Origin: Trichobilharzia regenti
Lineage: Eukaryota; Platyhelminthes; Trematoda; Strigeidida; Schistosomatidae
Direction: 5' to 3'
Length of the DNA stretch: 64,000 bases
Assembly: GCA_944472135.2 (NCBI GenBank)
Contig: OX235262.1
Location: forward strand, 23,235,362 to 23,299,361
Numbering within the stretch: position 1 is the stretch's first letter; each line of letters starts with the position of its first letter. Positions 11,901 to 24,600 of this stretch are shown piece by piece. The translations under genes were made by a program, and so were the position numbers. The notes beneath the pieces were generated by a model. The model saw nothing but the letters and a program-made list of their open reading frames with translations, had not been told where the DNA came from and did not search any database.

Positions 11901-14900
11901 TCTGCTTCTCACTCAGTGCCCAAATATTTTAGAACTATTCTGTCAAATCTTGGCGACAATTCATTTGAAAGCTGAGTGTGTTTCGCCATGTTAATATTCT
12001 TTATCTCTCTCACATATCTGCTTACTATCATTCTTTTGAATGTCTTTAAACTCAGATATGTCTTCTTTTGTGTGATGCATACAGTGTGACAAGTTGAAAT
12101 GGTGCACTTCTATGCAAAGTTCTGTTTTGAAACCAATCAGTCAGGGAATAATGATTTGTTAATATACATACACTGAAATAGCTGAGTTCTTTTCTAAATG
12201 ATCCATCTTCATCAATCGTGCTGCACTTAGCTAAATTCTTCTTACGTTCCGATAATCGGACAGCCTCCGGTCAACTGGTCAACCGGTCTGACCTATATAG
12301 CTGACTTCATATTTATTTGGAAGATATTTTATAGATTACGAGTTATTTTGTCTAACTAGATCAATAGGGTCGTTTAGCTCTACAAAGTCAACCACTGTAT
12401 AAAATCAAGGGATATATAAACGAAGTTTAGAAATTCTTTTGAGTGATTTCCTTATCTACAGAACTAATTTCACGTAGGCATTTATCTGTTTAACATATAG
12501 ATACTTCTTTCAGTCCTTACTATTACGAAGTGCAGATTACAAGGACAACAGATATACATTATTATTTCGATGGAGAAAGAAAGACCAGATTTGCAGTCTA
12601 AAATGATGTCATCATTCTATTTCAAAGGTTCTTATCAGCTGCAAACTACCTGAAGTTACAACGGTTATAAATAATAACATTTCATGAGCTGACATCAGTT
12701 ACAGAACCACTGGAAAACCTACAGGGAGTACTAGACAGCTGTTTCGTCCTAGTTTGGGACTCCTCAGCAGTACGCACCCACCGGGATTCGAACCCAGGAC
12801 CTTCTGGTTACAAGGCGAGCTCGTAGACCATTGAGCCACTGGGACCCGATCCAACGGTTCTTGAATTCTAACTTCTGCCAATTCACGACATAGCGCGACC
12901 ACTTCGCAATGTCTTCTTTGATGAGTTTCTGCCTCATCTTCGACCTGCTGTACCCTACTGGTCACGGCTTCCCACTAGAACCCCAGGTTAACTGCCTGAA
13001 TAGGGCCAGTCGCTAGTGAGCATCAGATTAATTTTCAAGTGTTGGTTTTGTAGGGATTTGGTTTGATTGTATGGAGGATTTAATCATGAGCTCAGTGGTT
13101 CGAACCCCGGTGGGTGCGTACTGCTGAACAGTCCCAAAATAGGACGAAACAGCTGTCCAGTACTCCCAGGTTTTCCAATGGTTCTCTAACTGATGTCAGC
13201 TCATGATTAAATCCTCCATACAATCAAGCCAAATCCCTACAAAACCAACACTTGAAAATAACATTTCATACTTCATTGTTTAAAAGGTAACAGAGGAAAC
13301 ATTATAACATGAGCGCATCCGGAATGCAAGTATTACAATTCATAGTTTAAGTTACCATCAATTTAAATACTATCAAACTATGAAGAAAAAAGAAAAAGGG
13401 GGGTGAGAGAAGTCAGAAAACAGAAAAATCTAATAAACAGTGTCAACATGGCGACTCAAGGAGGTTGAAGTTCATCAACTTGAAAACTTGCTAAGTGAGT
13501 TTAGCCCACTAGTGTGTATGACTAATCAGTGTAATGAAACTGATATGGTTACGAAGGGAGTGAGAGATTGACTACACTCTCTTTCTGTGTGCATAAGTTT
13601 GGTCTGAGACGTTTGATTGCAATTGCTTCAGAAAATCGTAGTAGATTCGCTGTCCTTTGTATGTTTAATATTTTGAAGGATTTGGACAAATTCATCCGTA
13701 TCCACATGGTGGGTGTCTGGTAATTACAATTTGTAAATATCTGCTTCCTTGTAGGCATAAGTTTCTCGGAATATGCTTTGAAAACCGGATAGGAGCCTTT
13801 CTTTCTGTCCTTCCAATGTACTTGATGCCACAGGTGCACGTAAATTGATAAATGCAGTTGGAGGTAACATCATTAGGGTACTTATGCAGTTTCGATTGGC
13901 TTATAGAGCATGTAGTACTGCATAGTGTTACCAGATTGGCTGCAGGGAAGCATCTCTTTATTGTTCCTTTCACCCTCTTTTATTATTATTATTATTACAT
14001 TATTATTATTTAATCCTAATAGTTTTCTCATCTTATTACAATATATATAAAATATCTTATGGATTTTTTTAATCTTCAGTTACGTATTCTTATCCCTGGT
14101 CCCACCACTGAACCTGACTATGAGAAAGCTTTCCGTCTTGTCATTCTGGACGCTAGTAATCGTTTAGATATTCGAGTTAAACGAGCTGTTCAACCACCAA
14201 ATGAAATGGCGTTACGCAGAATCTATGGACAACTTTCTGACGGTAAATTAGTATTATTATTATTTTACTCTTTCACTACATGCTGTTTTTATTATTTTTT
14301 TAAAAGAGTATTCAGGAACCACTTCAATTATTCTACTTATCCTATAACTAACTACTATTAATGCAAGTATAGTATGATCAGCAGCAAGCTTCGAACCAAG
14401 GTTTCGTTGGCAGTTGGCACTTGTCATCAAGGTGTATCTGAAACTCTGAAAAATTCATGTCCCTTATTGAAACTCGAACCCGCAGCATTACCCAGTGCTG
14501 CAGTCCGAGAGGTAACCACTGAGCCAGTTGGGGCTGGCGATTGACCTCCTGTAGGACTGACTGTGTGTGAATACTGGTTGTTATGAGTGGTATATATATC
14601 CAACTACTCATCTCTATCAATCAGTAGTCTGTACAGCTTTATGCAAACTTTTCTTTCGAATATTCTTTTTTTTTGTTCTACTCATTTTAGGTGATGGTCG
14701 ACCAACTCTAGTCGATCTACTGCCGAGTTTAGCTGCACGCCAACAAGCAATTCAAGATAGTTTATTGAAAGGAAACTCGGAGAAAAGTGATTATGCCTAT
14801 GAAATCTCTGATGATAGGAAATTTTCTAAACGAGAAGCTAATAATCAGCCACACTCATCTACTTATAATCAAAAAATGACAACAAGATCTGATGTGACAA

Positions 14901-17900
14901 GTGATCAAAGATCATCTGCATCCTCCCCCTCGTCATCATCATCATCATCATCGCCACCACCAGTAATGAGAAGCACATTTGGTCCATCATCTGCACTTGT
15001 TTATTCAGTAGTTTGTATACTTTTAATACTGTCATTTATACTATTCATTGGTTATGTCACTGAGCCGGGTACGTACAATATTGCACTATTAGGAATTTCT
15101 TTTTGTTTTACTCATTATAACTTAATTTTTAAGGGTTTGATCATGAGCTGATATCAGTTAGAGAACGGTTGGAAAATCAAGCAAGGAGTACTTGACACCT
15201 GTTTCACCCTAGTTTGGGACTCTTCAGTAGTACCCAGAAACTTCCGAATACAAGGCCAGTTCGTAGATTATTCACATTGACTGGGACCTGATTCAATGGC
15301 TCATGAATTCCCATACATATTCCACTTTCATTTCGTATCTCTGTCTAGCACTGAGACAGACTATAGCGTTAAGGTATTATTTCAATTGTATAGGATTACC
15401 ATCCTCTGAATAATTATTGCCACTATATGTGAAGCTACAAATATTAGAATGAAGGTTCTACGCAAATATAAAAATTCACAATGGTTAACGTATTTATATT
15501 GCACAAATAATTTTTGAGTGTATATGTACTACAGGGAGATATAAGTATAAAACTTGGGCACTGGGGTAAAGTATAACTCCATTATAGATAAGATTTTATT
15601 TTGATAGGTCACACAGTGTTGTTATACAGTTATATTAACTGATGACCACGTTTCGAGCACAAACTATTGCCACTCATAATTGTATTAATTCACTCACACA
15701 ACTCTTTCCTTCATTTATATATATGAGTGGAATGGATTAAACATTTGAATAGAAATCAGTATAGGATAATGTACATTCTGAAGTAATAATATGAGTGTTA
15801 TTGATCAATTACAATCAGATGGGAAATAAGACGAGTGTCTTTATAGTCATCATTATAAGTAACTTGTTAGAATGTTAGAAAAAAGCTCAGCATTCGGACT
15901 ACATGCATTAACACGTAACCACACAAAAGAGTGGGTGGGAGAGGTTTAAAACTCTAAAGAGTAATATAGGTAGGTGGAGATAGAGAGAGGTTGATTACTG
16001 AGTCCTGCTTGGTTCATCGAGTCCACACCCAACACGTTCAACGGAAATTACTCAGTGCAAATACCACATATATGGAAGATATTATTACCACCAGTCAGTC
16101 AAATTAGAGGAGGATAATAAATAACCTTAAAATGCTATTTCAATCCACATAAATCATAACACTTTAACAAGTTACTTATTTCCCATCTGATTGTAATTGA
16201 TCACTAACACTCATATTATTATATCTGAATGTACATTATCCTTATGTAATGGCTTATGGGGAATTGTCATCTGAATTGATAACAACCAGTGGTGTCCGAC
16301 AGGGATGTCCATTTTCCCCATTTCTGTTTAACTTCATCATAGATATCCTAATGGAAGTATCCTTAACTGAACGTAACGACTTAGGAATCGACTTGTTACC
16401 AGGGAATAGTCTTATGGAATTAGAATATGCAGATGACATAGTCCTGTTAGGGGAGGATGCTGACAAAATGCAGAGTCTTCTGAACACCTTGAGCAGCAAT
16501 CTTCGTATGTTTGGCATGCGATTCGCACCTGTAAAATGCAAGGTGCTGCTACAGGACTGGACTACGTCAACTCCTAGCTTAGTGATAGGGAGTGAAGTGA
16601 TAGAACATGTTGACCACTTCACCTATTTGGGAAGTTGTATCAGCACCAACGGACTGAGTGGCGACGAAATCCCAGCACGGATCCAAAAAGCTCGAGCTGC
16701 TTTCGCTAACTCACACCATCTCTGGCGTAGGCGTGACATGTGGCTATCAACCAAGGGACGTGTGTACTGCTCAGCAGTTCTCTCCGTCCTTGTCTATGGC
16801 TCTGAAACATGGCCAATACGAGTTGAAGACATGAAAAGGTTGACTGCTTTCGATCATAGATGTCTACGATCTCTTTCTCACGTTAGGTGGTTTAATAAGG
16901 TAAGTAATGTTGACGTTAGGTGTAGAGTGTTGGGCAAAGAGGGAAAATCAATCGACGAGGCTATAAAGTTACATAGACTAAGATGGCTAGGTCACGTGCT
17001 GTGCATGCCTAACCACCGCCTCCCCCGACGGGCATTGCTAGCTGGTATAGGTGCAGGTTGGAAAAGAGCCAGTGGTTGCCAAACAAAAACATGGCATCAA
17101 TCCATGAAATCCTTGACAGTTAAACTGAGTCAGGTAGGGAGATGCAGACTTCCCGGGTTGGGGCCCTCGGAACTCTAGGAATCAATGGCTGGAGACAATA
17201 GGTGACATGGCTCAAAATCGTTGTCAATGGCGCAGATGTATTCAGTCTCTGTAATCTTTCATATTTCTTTCTACCATTACCCATTCTGTTTCACTCTTAT
17301 ACCTGTCAAACTCTATTGATTCTCTTCACTCATCTTCTTGTCTACTTTTGTGTGCTATTTGGAACGTGGCAACTCGAACTGCTGCACTTCGGTGCCAAGT
17401 TCTATGTTGAATCCAGACAGCAGAGAGACAGAAATATCTGGTCAATTCCACACATGTGTATAAGTGAAGGAAAAAAGTTGTGTGAATTATTTGATATGAT
17501 TATGAGCAATAATTTATGCTTGAAACGTCATCAGTTAATATTACTGTATAACAACACTGTGTGATTTACCAAAATAAAATCTTATCTATAATAGAGTTAT
17601 TACAGGGAGATTTTTAATTCTCCAATGGTGTACCATTTTTCATTTGATTTTTCATGATCACACGTGTAGTCAATCAAATGCCTGTTAACCTGATGCTCAC
17701 TACCGACTGGTTGTATAGAGCAAGTCACCTAGACTGCTATTGAGAAGTTGTAACCATTCGGGGTTCACGAAATCAGATAAGAAGACATTTACTCGCCGAT
17801 GATATTCACTAGTGGTTGAGTTATTCGTATTGTGAATTGGTAAAAATTAGAAGTCATAATAGGTCATTGGACTGGATCCCTGTGAATGAATTGTCTACAA

Positions 17901-18562
17901 GCTTACCTTGTAACCTGAAGGGCTCCAGTTGGCATCACATTGGATGCATACTGATGAAAAGTACCAAACTAGTATGAAACAGATTTTCACTACTTCCTGG
18001 TTTCCTGATGGCTTTCTTTAAATGATGTTAGCTGGTGCTCAGTCCTTCTCCTATGAGAAAAAGTCACAGGATTTACGATGGCTATGCAGTAATAATTTGA
18101 GCTGAAACTGTTATGTACTCGTCGCCAAATTATTACTATGTACTGGTCGAGAATTTAATAGTCCTGACGCAAGAAGGTGGAAATCAGAAGACCACTAGGT
18201 TTGCGATGATACTTCTATTTTCCAAACACAAGGAGAATGCAAAAGTGGTATCACACCAAAAAGGTCACACAAGAAATATATATGAATGTCCAGACAAGTG
18301 TGTGAACAAATCAATAGACAGTCTTAACATGAATGGCTAATCATAATGGAGTGTCGATCCATATATACATAGCAAAATATAGCAGACATGTCAACAACCA
18401 CACATATAATATGGATATATGTCACCAAGCAACGGACTGTCAACAAACACTCATATTATATATAATATAAGGGGAATATACATTGTTAAAGGAGACAGGT
18501 TCATCAAAGTGAAATGGTCACAGACTAAGCGAGCAAACAGAAAGAGAGATCACCATACACAC

Positions 18563-18616
<54 letters not shown>

Positions 18617-21600
18617 ATACATATCAGAAACAAACACTGAATTTCATACAATTGGTTCCCTTGATAAATTTCAATAAAGAAAGGAAGACCACATTTGCAT
18701 TATAAAATGATGCCATCATCCTATTTCACAGGTTCTCATCAGCTGCACACCCCTACCTGAAATAACAATGGTTTTATAGATGATAATAACATACTTCAAT
18801 GTTTGAGTGGTAGTAGAGAAGAGATACTATAAAATTGACGCATCATCAATTTATAAGCTTTTAAGAGTTGAAAAGAGGGGGGCGGGGTAAGACAGGAAAC
18901 AGAAGAAATTGATTAACAGAACATTGTTAGCTTGTAGCTTGTTCACATAGTAACTCCAAAAAACACAGGCGGTTACAGTTTATGAGATTAAGATTTGTTC
19001 AATGAGTTGAGATCACCACTGAATTAGATGACTAATTATTGTAATCAAAATCAAAATTCAGTTACCAAGGTAGTGAGAGATTAATCTTACTCTCTTTCTG
19101 TATGCATACATCTGGTTGGTTTGAATTGTTTTATTGCTATCCCTTCGGCAAATCGTAGTAAATTTGCTGTCCTTTGTCTGTTTAATATTTTGAGGGACTT
19201 AGAAATCTCTACGACATATCCGGTATCAACAGTTTGTGTCTGGTAATTGCATTCTGGGAATATTTGCTTCCTTTCAGGCACAGGTTTCTTGGAATATGTT
19301 CAGATAACCACCGGATAGAAGCCCACTGTAATTTCAGGTAGTTTGCAGCTGATGAGAACCTGCGAAATAGAATGATATCATTTAATACTGCAAATTCCGT
19401 CTTCCTCTCTTTATCGAAACATCAAAATTTTCAATAAATGGTCTTTGTTGATACTATACAATCTGAAAACTTTGAATAACTCAGCTTTTCATTAGGTTGT
19501 TTTTTTTGTTCTCAGTTAGCCAAAACTCCTGTTAAGCTCAATATGAGTGACGGATACATCAATGTGAGATCATCGTTACTACACTAGCTGCTTAACTGGA
19601 TGTCTTCATCCAGATTATCATCGTAGTGCGTCGGTGGCACAGTGGTGAGGACTCTCGCCGACCATGCACATGGTCCGGGGTTTGATCTCCTGCCGACGCA
19701 CAGCTGATATCTATGGTTGGCCTGCGAAATTTGGGCTACCGATATCCATGCTGAAAATTTCATACTTGTACCAAAAATACAGTGTGGAATCGAGCTGTAA
19801 TCAAAAATAGAAAAAATTAGTCTATTGATTTTATTGCCAAAAGAAACATGTTGCTCTTGTGAGTTAGTAGGGACAAGAAATGCTTATAATTGAATACGAA
19901 AGTTTCAATGAATGATGAACTTATGTGAAATTACAAGGCGAAAACGCACGTATTTAAGAAAACATATCAAATAAGATGGTGAGTCGTCAAGATGTGAACC
20001 TGTTCGGTAACTGTGACAGTTTCTCGTGAACTTTTAGACAAGTATTACCCTCTTTACTTTGAACATCGCCTACACAAACGACCTAGTATAGTCGAGAGTC
20101 AATGAATTTTGGTCTCTTTGGTCTCTGGTGAAGCGTTTATAGCTTCTGTCCAGTAGGTCCTATCCAATGCCTTCAAACGGTAGGCGTATTATTCACTAAA
20201 GTAAAAGGGTGCTTGCAGCCGAGCTGGTGGACATCCAGGTCTACTCAGGGGAGCTAAAAAACACTGCTTCTAAACCAATATAGTGTACATGGGCTCCAGA
20301 ATCTGAAAGGATCCAACAGTGTATCAACCTGTTTCAGTCGCCATTAGCCATGGAAACACAGGTCCTGATGCTTCTCCACTGCATTGTGAATCAGATGTTA
20401 AGTTAATGACCTGGAGAGGGGGCTGGCCTTTTAAAGCAACCGCCTGCTTCGGTCTGGGTGTCCAAACATCTCTTGGTGCCCATAATACATCAAGTATGTA
20501 TTTTAATAAAATAATATAAAATTAACCCGAAATCACAGAAACTACACCTCTTTCTATTTTGCCTCCAGCATAACGCTTTATGAAGCAAAATACCAAGCAG
20601 TCTGTCTGTCTGTCTGTTTTCGAAATAGAACTTTGCACCGATGTGCACCAGTTCGGGTCACCACACTCCCTCCTTGTAGCACACAAAGCAAGAAAAGAAA
20701 GTAGAAGAAATGCATAATAGAGACAGTAGACAGAGGTGTTAGACAAAGGAATAGTAATAACGAATAACAGTATAGTTTTATTGGATATTCAAAGTCACAA
20801 GGAGTGGATGCTTCTGTACCAGCCATTGAGAACGATTTTGAGCCATATCACCAATTTTCTTCAACCTTCATCGGCTTTTATCTTCCCGAGTAAACCAACC
20901 AGGAAATATACACCTTCCTACATGGCTGACTGGCTTAAACTAACTGTTGTAGATTTCATTGACTGATGAAGGCATGTTTTGATTTGACCAACGCTATCTC
21001 TTTTCCAGCCTGACCGTATGTCAGCTAACATTGCCAATCAGTCGAGGAAGCCGATGGCTAGGCGTGCATGCGTAAAACATGTCCTAACGATCTCAGTCTA
21101 TGTAGTTTCTCAGCCTCGTCGATTGATTTCGCCTCTCACCTACCTATCGCTCTGCTGAAGCCTAACCTCAGTATTGCCTATCCTACTATACCACTTCACA
21201 CGAGGGATAGAACGCAGTGGGATAGTAATGACTACACGATGAATGCCTATTTAATTATGCCACATAGAGAATGAAAAGATTTAAATAATACCAATATTTT
21301 CTTCTAACTATTTTTGAACTTCACGGTCATCGCAGAGATGAGATTGTAGAACCTGATCGGAATAAATAATAGTTAGATGCGTGTTCTGTTCACTAAGATA
21401 CACAACTATCCACATAAACCACTTGACTTTAATCAGAAAATCATCTTCAAATGAATTTAAAATAAAATTCAAGAAAGTATATATGGTAGTATATATTGAC
21501 TGATACACGAATTCTTTTAACTTTCATCTTTTATTTTTTTACCGTCAACTATAAGTTCGTAACTTTTTAAGGTCACATTGAATGATACTGCATAGACACA

Positions 21601-24600
21601 AACATACTGGTAGTTTTTCTGTTAACCTTAATTATCATTGGTTGAATTGACAAACACCCCCGTGGAGAATATCGCTCTTTTTTCAAAGTTTATTTCAAAC
21701 TTCTAACTGTTAAGGGTGGAAACGAATTTAACATACTTGCACAGATTTCATTTTTAAACAAAAATCAATCAATATATGCATACAATAATATATATATATA
21801 ATACTAAACACTATTCCGAACAATAATGCTCATGCACAATGGAAACTCTCGGCACTACATATTCAGATGAAAGTGAGACTGAGTACGTCACCAGCCAGAG
21901 CCTATCCTACAACTAAGCTCGTCGCCGTCTATCGAACAAATTGCTTTTTGGTGCAATCAAACATCAATAGATATCCTTCTCATGTTAACTCCAACTGTAT
22001 ATACAAATTTACATGTCTGTGCGGGAGCAGTTACATTGGAAGAACAGAAAGAAGGACATATCCACGATTTTCTGAACCTGTACCAAAAAGCTTATGTCTC
22101 AAAGGAACAAATGCTTTAAACAGTGTCATCGCCAAACATCTCCTTGACACGGGTCATGAGGTGGAAGACGCGAGATCGTTCAAAATTATCAAAGTCAAAA
22201 GAGCTCAATTCTTTTCAAGTTTGCTGAAGCCATCTCGATCGAGCGCCTGAAACCTGATTAATGCGTCCAGAAAGAAGCGGTTATCAGTTTTTCCTTGCCC
22301 TGCCTCAGAATTGGATATTCTCACACTGTCTTCCATATATTTACGTAATGCTGGAAGTTTCCACTGTGTATGATCATTATTGTTCGAGATAAATTGTTTA
22401 TTATGATTATATATATTATTGTTGTATGCATATATTGATTGATTTCTGTTTAGAAATGAACTCGGTGCAAGTAGGTTAAAATTGTTTCTGTAGATATACT
22501 TCATAATGACATTGGCCTGTAAGCAGCTGAGCTGATGAGACGCCAACGAAATAACACACTGATAGTACCATTTGATTGTGTAAAAACTTTTGTTCTTGCT
22601 TTATTCTAATTCATTTCTGTAAGTATCATGGCTAACTTAAACAATGATGACGGTTAATCCAATTCTAAGTTATTTTTAAATGTTCAGTGTAAAAAGCTTC
22701 GATGAATTCAAAGCGACATTTATAATAATATCTGACTGTCTTTACTGCAATTAATTGTGGCTGGTATAATACAATCAGGGCTGTGTATGCATACTTCTTT
22801 TGTACGCAAATATTTCGCTTGAATTCATAAGTGATCAAGATCTTCATGAAGAAAACGCGTCAAGTTGAATTAGCTTGAATTCTATAGATGATCTTAAGAT
22901 CTTATGGTCGGCGTTGGTAGAATGATATAACTTGATTAAGGATTCTAGAATAGGGTTTCGTGCACCTTTTTTTTCTCACTTTCGTAAAACCATACTGGAA
23001 TGTTCTCTTGTACTGTGCAGATGGTATTTTCTGGCTACGGCCTATGTTTCTCTCTCTACACGAGCAGGTGAACTGATAAACGAACATGGGTGTGATCAGG
23101 CAAAGGAGCCCAATTTTTACAGAAACAGAGAAAATCTTATGACTTATGGTCGACTGGAGTTTTACAGTAAAGGACGTTTTACTGATTGGTTAGCAAAGAT
23201 GATTCTCGCGCCTATCTAAAACTTGGCATCGGTGGCATAGCGGTTAGGACGCTCGCTGACCATGCACATGGTCCGGGGTTCGATCCCCGGCCACGGACGC
23301 ACTGCTTTACCTCACTAAGCCAGAAATAATACTGGTGAAGAGGAAAGGTTGGGCATGAGGCTAGCAACCCCATCCTGTAAAATAAACACTGCTACAGAAG
23401 CTTCAAGCCACTAGCTTGAAGCCCCATGTTCCAGTGGGAACGTGAAGAAAAAAAAACTTGGCAACCTTTGAGTTTCAAATTCATGAGGATGGTTTATTTT
23501 GGAACTGAGTCAATGACCAGTTCGTATTGCAGATCTTTAGGGTTTTTTTATCAATAAATTGGTTTGGATAATCGTTTTCTGCAGGTGAAGCTTTTAAGAA
23601 AGAAGTTTCATATCATATTTCCTGGAGACATACAGCATCTTCAGTGGATGGATCTCATAAGTGTTCTGTCATTAAGCCCAGTGAGACGCATATCAAGTAA
23701 ATGACTATTAATTTCTGATTCCTTTCTTAGTACACTTATAGAATAATGCTCGGGGAGGCTTAGTGTGCTTTTTGAAGTGTTTGGGCGGCTGTTGCTTCCC
23801 AGCTGACCAAACCTTATAAGTTGATTGATTCTTTGGGTACCTGGAACAGAAAGAGGGTTATTGTTGCGTGACCGCAGAGCCCAGGAAACAACTGCTTGAT
23901 GCTGGCCGGTCACACACGGCCTGTATGAACTGGTTTCTTGGATTGCTTACATATCAGCTAACTTACCGCCGTTTAAGGACCGCCGTAGGGTAAGTCGGGA
24001 TGTACAATTGTTGGGGTCGACCTTTTCTAAACCCCTCTCTCCAGAGTGGAGAGACAGCATAACTGGCACGCTGGTCCTCTTAGGGAAACACCTCACTGCT
24101 GTCACACCTCTGTTCCCCGACAGTACGACTTCGCCCACAGAACCTCAGCATGGTGTAAAAAAATTCTCACACTATGCCGGTAACTGCTTTTAGTCTAATC
24201 GCTATCCTAACAACCTTCCTGGCATGGTAGGCCCTGCAGGAACAATAGTTCTAGCCAGTGTAACTTTTTGGGTCATTCTGATGTTTAAGCCCGACCACCA
24301 CATCAAGGTAGCCGGTAATGGTCAAGAGTACACTTATAGGCGTATAACAGATGCTTTTCTAATGTCGTTATCAATCTAGAAGTTCATGATAATCCATTGT
24401 TGACTTCATTCCTAAAAAATTGAACGTTGGAATTTAGATACGATTCAAATTTGTAGCTCAGGTGGATAATTTTGATGTGGTTGTGTACTCTGAGCTGGAT
24501 AGTTAATTTCCGAAGCTTTCATCATCAAGCGAACAACCACAGGGGAATTAGAAACTCAAGTTTATAGAAAGTCAACTCACACAGACCAAATACTGAGCTA

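Larger units (their letters stand above)
12550..13975 (-). mobile_element. Penelope-like element a, antisense, split by a SINE insertion
   Basis: The - strand carries a GIY-YIG endonuclease (13973-13549) and a terminal segment with a hammerhead motif at 12589-12645. The two parts are separated by the composite SINE insertion 12686-13256. The endonuclease reads [20 protein letters not shown], the hallmark Cys-bearing start of PLE GIY-YIG domains. It changes frame between the two overlapping ORFs near 13700-13840. No reverse transcriptase part was seen upstream. Confidence 0.8.
18655..19430 (-). mobile_element. Penelope-like element b with inverted hammerhead arms
   Basis: The middle encodes a decayed GIY-YIG C-terminal part on the - strand (19300-19087, with [20 protein letters not shown] as in element a). 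Each end carries a hammerhead-bearing arm: - strand at 18686-18760 and + strand at 19321-19425, sharing tttcaggta, gctgatgagaacctg and the aaattgtcttcct-like tail. Inverted terminal repeats with ribozymes are a known PLE feature. Confidence 0.8.
21747..22590 (+). mobile_element. Penelope-like element c, GIY-YIG with inverted terminal repeats
   Basis: Inverted arms of about 115 bases (21747-21862 and 22340-22456, sharing aaatcaatcaatatatgcat and ggaaact at their inner ends) bracket a GIY-YIG frame. A hammerhead-like motif follows at 22524. The reverse transcriptase is absent. Confidence 0.8.

Noticed and set aside
12699..12965. Paired ORFs at 12699-12965 and 50033-50296 with similar protein sequence
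   Set aside because: They look like a conserved protein, but both are just the antisense reading of the hammerhead SINE unit.
18419..18640. 73-codon ORF
   Set aside because: Runs through an (AT)n repeat giving alternating Ile-Tyr; an artefact.
23225..23300. tRNA gene
   Set aside because: Boxes A and B are present, but no cloverleaf is evident, and the same head recurs with SINE bodies at ten other places.
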